Shown here piece by piece: positions 24,000 to 33,314 of a stretch of DNA of 34,985 bases. Made by a program: the position numbers and the translations under genes. Under the pieces are notes generated by a model. The model had not been told where the DNA came from, made no database searches, and saw only the letters and a program-made list of their open reading frames with translations. Origin of the DNA: Streptomyces sp. 150FB (GTDB lineage: Bacteria; Actinomycetota; Actinomycetes; Streptomycetales; Streptomycetaceae); contig NZ_JTHL01000001.1 in assembly GCF_000818195.1 (NCBI RefSeq), forward strand, positions 3,464,254 through 3,499,238. The letters run 5' to 3'. Within the stretch, counting starts at the first letter, position 1. Each line of letters begins with the position of its first letter.

Positions 24000-25873
24000 G
24001 TCTGTCCTTCTGAGGAGTCGGGGGTGAAGGCGGAGGGCGGTACGACCCTGCCGCCTTCGAAGAACTGCTCCATCCAGTCGCCGGCTTCCTCCGGGGACCC
24101 GGGAGGTGTGACGGCGGTCGGCGCGGCTTCGACCGCGGGAGCGAATTCGTCGCGACGCGAACGACGCTGCGGCAGCCTGCTGCCGGTCCTGGGCGTGTGG
24201 GGGCGGGTGTGCGTGTGGTGGGTGTCGCCGGACGGGAGGGCCGGTGGGCCCGCCGCCTCGGTGGGCTTCTGCGCGGGGATCGCCCGCTGGGGGAGGGCCG
24301 GTTCGGGTGCGTGGGGCACGGAGGAGGCCTGCGCCTGCGGCTGTGACTGGGACTGCGCCTGCGGCTGTGCCTGTGCCTGCATCTGTGGATGCGTCTGCGC
24401 GCGGGTCTCGGGCGCGGGCGCGGACAGAGGTACGGAGGCGGGTACGGGGCCGGGGCCCTCGGCGGACGCGGATACGTGAGTCCCCGCGCCGACGGAGGCC
24501 GACGCGGGGACAGGTACGGGAACGGGGGCGGGAGCCGTGACAGCGACCGGCTCGGGTGCGGGCGCGGCGTCCCCGGCCGCTTCTCTGCCCGCGTCTCTGC
24601 CCGCTTCTCTGGGCGCCCCGGAGGCGGCCGCCCGTACCGCTTCCTGGGCGGCCTCCTTGGCGTGCCCGGTCGGTGGGACGGGCTGGGCGGCGGGCAGGAC
24701 CCGGCCTCCGGGCGTACCGGCGGGCGCGACCGTCTGGAGCACGTCCACGGGCACCAGGACGACCGCGCGGACCCCGCCGTACGGCGAAGGGCCCAGGTCG
24801 ACGCTGAAGCCGTGGCGGTCGGCGAAGCGCCCCACGACGGCGAACCCGGTCTGCGGGATCTCGCCTACGTCGCCGACGCCGAGCAGCCGGCGCGCGGACA
24901 CGATCTCGCGCGCCTCGGCCAGCCGGTACTCGTCGAGGCCCAGGCCGCCGTCGTCCACCTCGATGACCGCGCCGCGCTGCACCGTACGTACCGTCACCGG
25001 CACGCCCGTCTTGGGCGGCGAGTACTCCGTGGCGTTGGCGAGCAACTCGGCCATCAGGTGGATCAGGGGTTCGACGACGGAGGGGATGACCCCCACGTCG
25101 GGGTCGCCGCTGACCTCCACGCGCTTGAAGGACACGATGCGTCCGGACGCGGCCCTGACGACATCCACCAGCGCCAGCGGCTTCTGCCACTGCTGGCCGG
25201 GCCATTCGTCGCAGAGCACCTTGAGGCTCTGGGCGTGCCTGGCCTGCTGGGTCGCGGCGTGGTCGACGCGCATGGTGGACTCGAGCAGGTCGGCGTCGTT
25301 CGGGTAGCGGTCGGCCATGCCGGTCGCCGACGCCTGGATCCGGTGCGCCGAGGTCTGGACCCGGCTGGCCAGTTCGACCAGCGAGAGGCGCTGCGACTCC
25401 TCGCGGTTGGCGACCGACTCGGCGACCACGGTCAGCAGCCGGTCGAGCCAGTCGGCGAGGCCCTCGCCCAACTCCTCCCTGGTGTGCAGGGACGGCGGGA
25501 TCTCCGCCTTGGTGAGCGCGGCCGGAAGTCGCTGTCGTACGACGAACTCGACCTCCTCACGGATGAGTTCCGCCTGCGCCTCGACGTTGACGTGCCAGTG
25601 CGCCTCGCGGCGGGCGCTCTCCGCCTTCCGCTCCCGGATCTCGCCGCCGCGCCTGAGGGCGTCGGCGGTGATGTCACGGTGCTGCTTACGCAGGTGAACG
25701 AGGAAACCGAGCAGCGCGACCGCGGCCACGGCATACACCAGGGCCGCACCGGGGCTGAGGCGCGCCACAGGTTCCACCGCCACCGCGGCCAGGACGAAAG
25801 CGAGTATCAGCGCCGTAGGCCAGAGGCGCTGCCCCCTGCGGGGCGTGGTGGCGGGCACGGAGGAACGGGCCAT
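23996..25873 (-). CDS. cvnA: CvnA-type membrane sensor histidine kinase-like protein of the conservon
   Basis: This 625-residue protein has two N-terminal membrane helices (about residues 21-38 and 44-61) and a cytoplasmic coiled region (REEVEFVVRQRLPAALTKAE). A dimerisation segment follows (SLVELASRVQTSAHRIQ), then a GHKL ATPase domain with N-box MAELLANATEYSPP and G-box VDDGGLGL. The phosphoacceptor His typical of true kinases is not obvious. The C-terminal 230 residues are Pro/Ala/Gln-rich and include a long QAQ/QPQ run, which is unusual. It is the first gene of the conservon and should sense a membrane or developmental signal for the CvnB-C-D complex. An AAAGG site precedes the ATG. The 560 bp upstream probably hold its promoter. 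Confidence 0.94.
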   Translation of the reverse strand: MARSSVPATTPRRGQRLWPTALILAFVLAAVAVEPVARLSPGAALVYAVAAVALLGFLVHLRKQHRDITADALRRGGEIRERKAESARREAHWHVNVEAQAELIREEVEFVVRQRLPAALTKAEIPPSLHTREELGEGLADWLDRLLTVVAESVANREESQRLSLVELASRVQTSAHRIQASATGMADRYPNDADLLESTMRVDHAATQQARHAQSLKVLCDEWPGQQWQKPLALVDVVRAASGRIVSFKRVEVSGDPDVGVIPSVVEPLIHLMAELLANATEYSPPKTGVPVTVRTVQRGAVIEVDDGGLGLDEYRLAEAREIVSARRLLGVGDVGEIPQTGFAVVGRFADRHGFSVDLGPSPYGGVRAVVLVPVDVLQTVAPAGTPGGRVLPAAQPVPPTGHAKEAAQEAVRAAASGAPREAGRDAGREAAGDAAPAPEPVAVTAPAPVPVPVPASASVGAGTHVSASAEGPGPVPASVPLSAPAPETRAQTHPQMQAQAQPQAQSQSQPQAQASSVPHAPEPALPQRAIPAQKPTEAAGPPALPSGDTHHTHTRPHTPRTGSRLPQRRSRRDEFAPAVEAAPTAVTPPGSPEEAGDWMEQFFEGGRVVPPSAFTPDSSEGQT

Positions 25874-26434
25874 GGGAAACCTTTGAGTTGGCTGAAAATC
25901 GATGTCTTACGGATGCCACCCGGCAGTTTTCACGGGCAGCGTCGAGGGTGCGGAGGTCTAGGCGCCCGCGGGGCGCGGGCATATCGATATGGAGGTCCCG
26001 ACCGCATCGCCGCAGCCGAGCACCATATCCACGGGGCGAACTACCTCTACACCAGACATTGTTGGGAGATCGTATATCCGACGGGGATAACCGGAGGTCA
26101 TTTCCCGGCCACACCTTGTCGTCACGGAACTCCCACGACAATCACTCCGTCGCAGGTCATTCCAGGTAACTACTGTTTCCCCTGGGACTTTTGAGGCTCG
26201 TGTGACAATTGAAGCGGAATATCGATGCGGGAGTGACGCGGGCGCCGGCAGGTATCGCGTAGCCGTACCGGCCTCCTCACCGCGCGCGCTGTCCCGCCGT
26301 ACGCGAAGACCCGCCGACGGGACGCACGCCGCGCACCGGGCGTGACACGTACGCCCGGGCGTGGCGCCACGCACGGGGGCGAGCCGCGCGGGGTCTGTCT
26401 CAATCCAGACGTGCGGGGTGGCGGGTCTCTCGTA
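25874..26434. other. Intergenic region upstream of the conservon
   Basis: About 560 bp without a convincing gene. The section 25980-26230 is visibly less GC-rich than the coding DNA around it. It contains the perfect palindrome CATATCGATATG at 25980-25991, and a related ATATCGAT at 26220-26227. The conservon promoter must lie here; no consensus was recognised. Confidence 0.5.
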
Positions 26435-26845
26435 TTACTGATTCGCCTCGAAGCAGACGACGAACGACTCGGCACCGACCTGGGTGAGCGCCCCCGTCGT
26501 GCCCGCGACGTCGGAGCAGGCGAGGGAGGTGACGCCGCCCTTGATGCTCTTCAGCACCTTGTACTGCGCGGCGGAGTCGCCGCAGGCCAGCTTCTTGGCC
26601 TCGGGTTCCTTGTCGGTGCCGGTGTTCTGAAAACAGTCCCCGGCCTTCAGGACCGGAGCGCCGTCCTTCTGGTCGTGCGGCCCGAAGACGGAGAACGCGA
26701 CCAGCCCCACGACGACAACGACCAGCCCCAGCAGAACAAGCCGCCCGCGCCTGAGACGCTCGTCGGCACTCATATTCGCGCGCATGTTGTATTTGGCGTA
26801 CTTGGCGGGCTCTATCGGGGCTTGCGGGGGCGGAAGAGCGGACAC
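26435..26845 (-). CDS. Membrane-anchored LppU/SCO3897-like protein
   Basis: This 136-residue protein has a short cytoplasmic N-terminus (Pro-rich, then MSADERLRRGR), one membrane helix (LVLLGLVVVVVGLVAFSVF, about residues 35-53) and an extracellular domain. That domain has cysteines in GDCFQNTG, KKLACGDSAAQYKVLKSI, SLACSDV and VVCFEANQ, consistent with two disulfides. The GDCF start and CGDxxAxYKVL strand resemble the LppU/SCO3897 family of actinobacterial anchored proteins; the function is unknown. The GTG at 26845 lies 8-9 nt after a strong GGAGG. It is on the same strand as the conservon but 560 bp upstream, so probably a separate unit. Confidence 0.85.
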   Translation of the reverse strand: MSALPPPQAPIEPAKYAKYNMRANMSADERLRRGRLVLLGLVVVVVGLVAFSVFGPHDQKDGAPVLKAGDCFQNTGTDKEPEAKKLACGDSAAQYKVLKSIKGGVTSLACSDVAGTTGALTQVGAESFVVCFEANQ

Positions 26846-27207
26846 CGGGTATTACCTCCAACGACGAGATCCCGCCCGATCAGAATGATCAGACAGGATG
26901 TCCATGACATTACTTCCTGGACCCGCCGACCCGCCGACCCGCCTGACCGCCCTGACCTCGCTGTTTCGGTTGAGGTGAGACCGGAAGCGGGGAGTACATA
27001 CGAAAGAGCGTTCTGAGCCGGCACGATAAACCTTGTCCAGGGGTTCTGCCGGTCCAAGCGGAAGGCGCTTCCCGCGTGCAGGTATCGAGATCACGACCCG
27101 CGCGATCGACTCGATCCTCCGGCGGGCGTAGGGCGTAGGGCGCGGCGGCGCGGGGGCCCTTGCATAGGCTGGCCGTCTCATGCGAGCACCGTGACAAGGA
27201 TCAGCCC
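26846..27207. other. Intergenic region between divergent genes
   Basis: About 360 bp with no gene seen. It contains GATCA-GAA-TGATC, a 13-bp perfect inverted repeat at 26878-26890, 33 bp before the LppU-like start, and a short tandem GGGCGTA repeat near 27124. It must carry the divergent promoters of the LppU-like and acetyltransferase genes. Confidence 0.45.
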
Positions 27208-27735
27208 ATGCGCAACAGCACCCGGATCCGTCTGATAGAGCCCACCGACGCCGCCCCGATCGCCGCTCATCGGGTGCGGGACTTCGAGGCTTTCCGGCCG
27301 TGGGAACCGGACCAGCCGGCCGACTTCTTCACCCCGGAGGGCCAGGCGGAGCGGATCGACAGGCTGCTGGCCGGATACAGGGCCGGCGCGGTCTGGCCGG
27401 GCGTGGTGCTCGCCGACGACCAGGTGATCGGGCAGGTCACCGTCGGAGGCATCTTGCCGCAACCGCACCTGCGCCGCGGCTCCGTCGGATACTGGATCGC
27501 CGGCGTCGCCCAGAATCAAGGGCATGCCGGGCACGCGGTCGGGCTTGCACTCGGGGTGATGACAGACGAACTCGGGTTGCACCGCGCGGAGGCGTCCACC
27601 AATCTGGAGAATCTGCCGTCGCAGCGGGTGCTGCGCCGCAACGGGTTCAGCCCCTACGGCGTCGCGCACTCCTCGATCTTTCTCGACGGAGGCTGGCGGG
27701 ACGCGCTGTTGTGGGAGCGGGTCCTCGGCGACTGA
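27208..27735 (+). CDS. GNAT acetyltransferase (RimJ/RimL-like)
   Basis: This 175-residue GNAT-family N-acetyltransferase starts RIRLIEPTDAAPIAAHRVRDFEAFRPWEP, as RimJ/RimL-type proteins do. The central strand GSVGYWIAGVAQNQGHAGHAVGLALGVM is the acetyl-CoA binding region, although the usual Gly-x-Gly after Gln is altered to GHAGHA. NLENLPSQRVLRRNGF is the typical last helix. It acetylates an amine, possibly a ribosomal protein N-terminus or a small molecule. ATG 27208 is chosen over the longer frame because an AAGGA site precedes it. Confidence 0.87.
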   Translation: MRNSTRIRLIEPTDAAPIAAHRVRDFEAFRPWEPDQPADFFTPEGQAERIDRLLAGYRAGAVWPGVVLADDQVIGQVTVGGILPQPHLRRGSVGYWIAGVAQNQGHAGHAVGLALGVMTDELGLHRAEASTNLENLPSQRVLRRNGFSPYGVAHSSIFLDGGWRDALLWERVLGD

Positions 27736-27877
27736 CTTCGCCGTATCGGTTCTCGTCCCAAGCTCCAGGTCTCCACTGACGGCCACTGACGTCCCCCGTC
27801 GGAAGGCAAGAGGTTCGGGGAATCGCGCACGCCGACGACCAGTCGTACGACATGAGCGCATCGGGGATGCTGACGAC

Positions 27878-28366
27878 ATGGCGGATACGACAGGTAAGCA
27901 TGTGAAGGTGCTGTTCTCCCTCGATCAGGACGAAGACGGGTGGCCACCGGTCAGCATTGAAGGCCTGTGGGCCGTCCAACTGGGCGAGGACCTGGTCCGG
28001 ATCGACAACACACCCTGGTTCGTCACCAACATCGCTTGCGGCGACGTGGTCCGTGTCCGCGAGGACGCTGACGGTGAACTGAGGGCGATCGAGAAGATCA
28101 AGTGGTCCGGACATTGCACGGTGCGTGTGATCCCGTTCGAAGACGGACGGCTTGAGGGTCAACTGACACCAGTGATAGACCTGTTCGCTCCTCTCGGAGT
28201 CACGGGAGAGGGCCTCGGTCAGTTCGGCCTGGTGGCTATGGACATACCGGCCCACGTCGATCTGGCAGCCGTACAGGAGTTGTTGTGGCGCGGATCGGAC
28301 GAGGGTTGGTGGGACTTCGACGAGGGATGTGTGGGAGATGCCTGGACAGCGCCGCAGGCCAGGTGA
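27878..28366 (+). CDS. DUF4265 domain protein
   Basis: This 162-residue cytoplasmic protein matches the uncharacterised DUF4265 family by its opening VKVLFSLDQDEDGWPPVSIEGLWAVQLGEDLVRIDNTPWFV and VVRVREDADGEL. No catalytic residues stand out. Proteins of this group often lie in accessory regions of Streptomyces, and no function can be given. ATG 27878 has a poor ribosome site; GTG 27902, just before the conserved VKVLF, is a possible shorter start. It follows the RimJ-like gene by 142 bp on the same strand. Confidence 0.82.
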   Translation: MADTTGKHVKVLFSLDQDEDGWPPVSIEGLWAVQLGEDLVRIDNTPWFVTNIACGDVVRVREDADGELRAIEKIKWSGHCTVRVIPFEDGRLEGQLTPVIDLFAPLGVTGEGLGQFGLVAMDIPAHVDLAAVQELLWRGSDEGWWDFDEGCVGDAWTAPQAR

Positions 28367-28405
28367 ACCTCATCTGGCCCTCAGAGGGCGCCGGCCGGCA
28401 CCTTG

Positions 28406-28939
28406 TCACGGCTCCCCGCTGCCTCGCGGGGCCTGGAGCACCTTGCGGAACACCACGGCCTGCGCGCTGAATCCCATCCGTTGTTCGTAGAACGGTACGG
28501 ACATGGGGTTGTTGGACTCTGTCTCTAGGACAACGACTTCAGCGCCCCGAGAGCGTCCCCACTCCTCCACAGCCTGTAGCAGGGCGGTACCGACTCCACC
28601 TCGCCCATGGGCTTCCGTCACACCCAGACTGTCCACGTGCAGCCTCCGGCGTGACAGGTCGGTCTGGAGTTGGCGCTCGGCGGTATCGAGCGGCTCGACA
28701 AGGGATGCCGACACGCTACCGGCGAGAACACCATCGACCTCTGCGACCAGATGCACCATGGTCTTGTGGCCACGAAGCGTGGCGTTGATCTCTTCGAACC
28801 ACTCGGCCAGGCCTTCAACAGCGGGCACCTGGAAGGTATGTGGGTTGATCCCGGCGAAGAAGCTACCGGCCTCTCGCCACATTTCGGCGCACGCCGCACC
28901 ATCTCCCGGTCGGGTCCGCCTGATCTCGATGTCAGTCAT
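28406..28939 (-). CDS. GNAT acetyltransferase
   Basis: This 177-residue single-domain GNAT protein has IEIRRTRPGDGAACAEMWREAG at the N-terminus and LVAEVDGVLAGSVSASL as the central sheet. The acetyl-CoA site is LHVDSLGVTEAHGRGGVGTALLQAVEEWGRSRG (V-x-x-x-x-R/G-x-x-G-G pattern), and the closing stretch is ETESNNPMSVPFYEQRMGF. It should acetylate an unknown amine in the cytoplasm. ATG 28939 is the natural start. It converges on the DUF4265 gene. Confidence 0.88.
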   Translation of the reverse strand: MTDIEIRRTRPGDGAACAEMWREAGSFFAGINPHTFQVPAVEGLAEWFEEINATLRGHKTMVHLVAEVDGVLAGSVSASLVEPLDTAERQLQTDLSRRRLHVDSLGVTEAHGRGGVGTALLQAVEEWGRSRGAEVVVLETESNNPMSVPFYEQRMGFSAQAVVFRKVLQAPRGSGEP

Positions 28940-29162
28940 TCACCCAGGCTTCCCACCTGCCCTCGTCAAGACGCACCTGCTTCCACCCCGCCCGCCTTCC
29001 GCCCACACATCGTCGAGCGAGCCACTGTCCCGGAGCCTCAGCGCCACCGCCCGCGACCTGGCGGGTCGGGTCCTCAAAGGTCTTTCCCAGATGAGTGTGT
29101 GATCGTTCCCCGGGCATGAGCGGCGTTCACCGGCCGGGGATCCCGGGACCGCGACCGGCCGC

Positions 29163-29843
29163 CTACCGCGCGTTCGCGCCGGCGTAGGCGCCGGCGCGTG
29201 CCGCCGCGCAGGCCGCGGCGGCCGCGCGGTCGGCGTGGGCCTCGTCGAGGGGGGCTCCGGTGTTGAGCATCGCGTAGTAGAGCGGGGCGGAGACGGCCGC
29301 GATGACCGCGGTGGCGTCGGTGCCTTCGGGGACTTCGCCGCGCCTCTCGGCCTCGGTGACGCAGCCCGCCCATTCGTCGATCCGGATCGCGTAGAAGCGG
29401 TGGAGCGCTTGCTGGGCCCGGGAGTCGCAAAGGGCGGCGGCGATCAGGGCGCGGAAGAGCCGGCCCTGGCGGGGGTCGGTGAGGGTACGGACAACCAGAC
29501 GGGCGTTGGTGCGCAGGTCCTCCTCCAGACTGCCGGTGTGGGCGCGGGGGAGCGACTGTTCGGCCATGTCCTCCAGGAGGTCGGCGGCGAGGAGCGCGGG
29601 GGTGGACCAGCGGCGGTAGACGGTGGTCTTGCCGACGCCGGCGAGGCGGGCGACCTCGGCGAGGTCCAGGCCGTCGAAGCCCTGTTCGGCGAGGGTGTCA
29701 CCAGCCGCCTTCAGTACGGCTTCGCGGACGCGTGCGGTACGGCCGCCGGGGCGGACGCTGCCCGGGGCCGGGGCCGGGGCCGGAGTCGAGGCCGGAGTCG
29801 AGGCCGGAGTCGGGGCCGGGGCGGTCTCGCCGTCGGACTTCAT
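29163..29843 (-). CDS. TetR-family regulator of the divergent MFS exporter
   Basis: This 226-residue repressor has a low-complexity Pro-Ala-Thr N-terminus (PTPASTPASTPAPAPAPG), then a TetR helix-turn-helix (AVLKAAGDTLAEQGFDGLDLAEVARLAGVGKTTVYRRWSTPALLAADLL). The ligand domain contains DPRQGRLFRALIAAALCDSRAQQALHRFYAIRIDEW. It is divergent from the DHA2-type exporter with a 16-bp palindrome 36 bp before its own start, so it very likely represses the exporter and itself and is released by an exporter substrate. The C-terminus is very Ala-rich. Confidence 0.92.
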   Translation of the reverse strand: MKSDGETAPAPTPASTPASTPAPAPAPGSVRPGGRTARVREAVLKAAGDTLAEQGFDGLDLAEVARLAGVGKTTVYRRWSTPALLAADLLEDMAEQSLPRAHTGSLEEDLRTNARLVVRTLTDPRQGRLFRALIAAALCDSRAQQALHRFYAIRIDEWAGCVTEAERRGEVPEGTDATAVIAAVSAPLYYAMLNTGAPLDEAHADRAAAAACAAARAGAYAGANAR

Positions 29844-29879
29844 ATCGGGTCTCCAGTTCCATTACGGCGGATCGGGTGC

Positions 29880-29895
29880 TACGGTCTCCACCGTA
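29880..29895. promoter_or_regulatory. TetR operator between regulator and MFS exporter
   Basis: Perfect inverted repeat TACGGT-CTCC-ACCGTA lies 36 bp upstream of the regulator start and 110 bp upstream of the exporter start. Further ACGG and TAACGG half-site-like sequences flank it. Confidence 0.75.
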
Positions 29896-30005
29896 ACGGA
29901 ACATCGGAACCGTTTAGACCTCTCGCCCCGGATTTCCCGGCGACCGTTTCCGCGTACCTCCTCGCATCGCCGCCCGGACGGCGGCTCCGAAAGGAATGCC
30001 CTGTC

Positions 30006-31463
30006 ATGTCCACGACCCGATCTGCGCCCCGGAAGTCCGCCCGGGCAGCAGCCGTTCCCGAGCCGGAACCGCAGCGACTCACCGGCCGCCTCAAGGTGAT
30101 CCTCGCCGTACTCCTCGTCGCCCAGTTCATGCTGGCCGTCGACTTCTCGATCCTGAACGTGGCCCTGCCCGCGATCGGCGACGGGCTCGGCTTCTCCCTC
30201 TCCGACCTGCAGTGGATCGCCACCGCCTTCGCGCTCTCCGCGGCCGGCTTCACCCTCTTCTTCGGCCGCATCGGTGACCTCGTCGGCCGCAAGAAGATCT
30301 TCCTCGGCGGCCTCGCCGTACTCGGCCTGTCCTCCCTGACAGGTGGCCTCGCCACCACCCCCGCGATCCTGATCGCGGCCCGCGTCGCCCAGGGCCTGGC
30401 CACCGCCGCCGTCACCCCGGCCGGACTGTCCCTGCTCACCACCGCCTTCCCCGAAGGGCCGCTCCGGCAGAAGGCCCTCGGCCTCAACGGCGCCCTGATG
30501 TCGGCCGGTTTCACCACCGGCGCCATACTCGGCGGCATCCTGACCGACCTGCTCTCCTGGCGCTGGTCCTTCTTCATCAACGTGCCGGTCGCGATCGCGG
30601 TGCTCCTGATCGCCCCCGCCGTCATCAAGGAGTCCCGCCCCGAACGGCGCCCGCGCCTGGATCTGCCCGGCGCGCTGTCCGTCACCGTCGGCCTGCTCGG
30701 CATCGTCTACGGCCTGACCCAGGCCGGCGAGCACGGCTTCGGCCACCCCACCGCCCTCGGCAGCCTGCTCGTCGGCGCCGCGCTCCTGGTCGCCTTCTGG
30801 TTCATCGAGGGCAAGGTCGCCGAGCCGCTGGTTCCGCTGCGGATCCTGAAGCGGCCCGCCGTGGCCTGGGGGAACGTCCTCGGCCTGCTCGCCTTTGTCA
30901 CCGAAACCTCTCTGGTCTACCTGCTCACCCTGTACATGCAGGAGTCGCTGGGCTTCTCTCCCCTGACCGCCGGTATCTCCTTCGGCGTCCTCGGACTCGG
31001 GACCGTCGTCGGCGGCATGCTCGCCTCCCGCGTCATCATCAGGACCTCGACCTTGACCGCGCTGGTCGCGGGCGGCCTGATCCAGGCCGCCTTCACCGGG
31101 ATCATGCTCCTGATAGGCCCGGACACCGCATCCATGTGGCTGCTGCTGCCCGCCACCTTCTTCGGCGGCATCGGCAACATGCTGGTCATCGTCGGCTTCA
31201 TGGTCACCGCCACCTCCGGCCTCCCGGACGCCGAGCAGGGCCTGGCCACCGGCCTTGCCACCATGTCCCAGCAGATCGGCATCACGATGGGCACCCCGGT
31301 CATGTCGGCCGTCGTCACCGCCGCCACCGCGGGAGCCGTCACCGCGGGTGCCATCCTGCACGGCGTCACCACCGCCATCGCCGTCAACGCGGCCCTCGTC
31401 CTGGTCGGTGTGCTCATCGCCGCGGTCTTCCTCCGGAACCGCGAGCAGGCCGCGCATTCCTGA
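30006..31463 (+). CDS. DHA2-family (14-TM) MFS drug exporter
   Basis: This 485-residue major facilitator protein of the EmrB/QacA drug:H+ antiporter-2 type has about 14 helices. Motif C-like and family motifs are seen: AVDFSILNVALPAIGDGLGF (motif D1), FFGRIGDLVGRKKIFLGG (motif A), ARVAQGLATAAVTPAGLSLL (motif B) and LNGALMSAGFTTGAILGGIL (motif C). It likely exports a toxic or self-made compound using the proton gradient. ATG 30006 is preceded by AAAGGA. The longer frame upstream overlaps the divergent regulator and is a shadow. Control by the adjacent TetR regulator is predicted. The substrate is unknown. Confidence 0.93.
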   Translation: MSTTRSAPRKSARAAAVPEPEPQRLTGRLKVILAVLLVAQFMLAVDFSILNVALPAIGDGLGFSLSDLQWIATAFALSAAGFTLFFGRIGDLVGRKKIFLGGLAVLGLSSLTGGLATTPAILIAARVAQGLATAAVTPAGLSLLTTAFPEGPLRQKALGLNGALMSAGFTTGAILGGILTDLLSWRWSFFINVPVAIAVLLIAPAVIKESRPERRPRLDLPGALSVTVGLLGIVYGLTQAGEHGFGHPTALGSLLVGAALLVAFWFIEGKVAEPLVPLRILKRPAVAWGNVLGLLAFVTETSLVYLLTLYMQESLGFSPLTAGISFGVLGLGTVVGGMLASRVIIRTSTLTALVAGGLIQAAFTGIMLLIGPDTASMWLLLPATFFGGIGNMLVIVGFMVTATSGLPDAEQGLATGLATMSQQIGITMGTPVMSAVVTAATAGAVTAGAILHGVTTAIAVNAALVLVGVLIAAVFLRNREQAAHS

Positions 31464-31511
31464 CCGGTCGTCCCTCGCTCCGGCCCGCAAGGCGCAGTGA
31501 CTCCACCGGGA

Positions 31512-31535
31512 CCGGGACCGCGTCCGCGGTCCCGG
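31512..31535. terminator. Terminator after the MFS gene
   Basis: Perfect 11-bp stem CCGGGACCGCG (31512-31522) and complement (31525-31535) with a 2-nt centre, 49 bp after the exporter stop and upstream of the RHS remnant. Confidence 0.6.
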
Positions 31536-31568
31536 ATCTCCCTGCCGTGAAAGGAGACAGGCCCCCTC

Positions 31569-33314
31569 ATGTCCCAGCACCCGCGCACCGCACACGGGCT
31601 CCACAGCCTCCGGCGCAGCGAAATCGGGCGGCCTGATCCGTACGGCCAACACGGACGCGGAAGTCGTCCTGGAGCGCGATGCCCTCGGCCGCACCCTCAC
31701 GGAGACGGTCAACGGCCGCACGACGAGCTACACGTACGACATCCTTGGCCGTCGGACCCGGCGGACCACCCCGTCGGGACTACGCTCGCAATGGGCGTAC
31801 GACGCGGCAGGCCGGCCCACCGAACTACGATCCGACGCAGGCACGCTGACTTTCACCCACGACGCCGCGGGCCGCGAGACCGAGCGCCGCATCGGGAACG
31901 GGACAGCCCTCACCCAGACCTGGGACGCGAATGACCGCCTGACCACGCAGTCCCTGGCCAAGCGTGCACCGCACGCGGACCGTCTCCTCCAACACCGCGC
32001 CTATGCACACCGCGAAGACGGCTACGTCACCGAAATCCGTGAACTCACCTCGGGTACACGCCGGTTCCGCCTCGACAGCACCGGCCGCGTCACCGGCGTC
32101 CATGCGTACGGCTGGACCGAGACGTACGTCTACGACACAACGGGCAACCTCACCCACGCCGCAGCCCCCGCACACGAAACACCGGGTGAACGCACCTTCG
32201 ACGGCACCCTCGTCCGCAGAGCCGGCAGCACCACGTACGAACATGACGGACAAGGCCGTCTGACCCGCAAGACACGCAAACTCCTCAACGGGCAGAAGCG
32301 GACCTGGTCGTACACGTGGAACGCGGAAGACCGCCTCACCGCGGCCCTGACCCCGACCGGGGAAACATGGCAGTACCTCTACGATCCTGTGGGTCGGCGC
32401 ATCGCCAAACAGCGATTGGCCAACGACAGCGCGATTGTGGACCGCACAGACTTCGCCTGGGACGCGACACGCCTGGCGGAAGAGAAAGCAGCCGGGGGGG
32501 GAACACGACAACGTGGGACTACTCCCCAGGCACTCATCGGCCTCTTACCCAGATCACTCACCGACCGCTGATCAGGGAAGCGGGTACATCAGTCCTCGCC
32601 CAACTGGCCGAGAACAGAACGACCGAGCACGCCACCCGGTTTCACGCGGTCATCACGGACACGGTCGGCACCCCGACCGAACTCGTCACCGCGGCCGGCG
32701 ACCTCGCCTGGCAACACCGCACCACACTCTGGGGCACACCTCTCCCCGCCTCCGAGGACGCGACACGCGCAGACTGCCCACTGAGCTTCCCAGGCCAGTA
32801 TGCAGACTCCGAAACCGGTCTCCATTACAACTATCAACGCTATTACGACCCGGAAACCGCGCGGTACACCACGGCGGATCCATTCGGTCTTTCTCCCGCA
32901 CCCAATCCCAGCACGTACATCCATAACCCTCACATCTTGTCGGATCCGCTCGGACTGAGCCCTTGCCCGACTAAACCCACCCGTCCGGCCTTCGTAGCCG
33001 ATCAGCACGGAACCGTCGTTCCGACCAGCCAGAAGATGCTGGAGGATGGGCTCCAACGGGCAGTCGACTCGGGCGAGCCCGGCTTCGCCACCTTCCAGAC
33101 CAGATCCGCAGGCATCGGATACCAGCTACCGAACGGCGAGACCATCCGTGTTATGCAGTCAGCGGGAAGCGCCCCATTGCGGGCATCGTTTGAAGGAGCC
33201 AATGGTCAAGCTGTCAGTCCGTTCACCGGGCGGCAACCTCAAGCGCCAAGAGGCATGAAGGGCGCAATTGCCCGTCAATACATCCGCGAACGCACCCATG
33301 TGGAACTCTACTGA
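31569..33314 (+). pseudogene. RHS/YD-repeat polymorphic toxin gene, N-terminally truncated and frameshifted
   Basis: YD repeats begin near 31627 (GRTTSYTYDILGRRTRRTTPSG, SQWAYDAAGRPTELRSDAG, TWDANDRLTTQ) in a frame that has no ATG and is open from 31501 to 32571. The frame is lost in a run of eight G (32494-32501) and resumes as TTTWDYSPGTHRPLTQ. It then continues through the conserved RHS core end (TGLHYNYQRYYDPETARYTTADPFGLSPAPNPSTY, ILSDPLGLSP) into a 110-residue variable C-terminal toxin-like domain (FVADQHGTVVPTSQKMLEDG to PFTGRQPQAPRG and YIRERTHVELY). An ATG at 31569 with an AAAGGAG upstream is in a different frame from the YD repeats. Full RHS proteins have over 1500 residues, so most of the N-terminus is absent. 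Adding one G would rejoin core and toxin. The toxin activity is unknown. Confidence 0.85.

Noticed and set aside
25888..26169. 93-aa plus-strand frame upstream of the conservon
   Set aside because: No ribosome site, Arg/Ser-rich, no recognisable motif; the region is better explained as regulatory.
29862..31721. 619-aa minus-strand frame opposite the MFS exporter
   Set aside because: Gly/Asp/Glu-rich antisense shadow of a membrane protein gene; no ribosome site and no domain.
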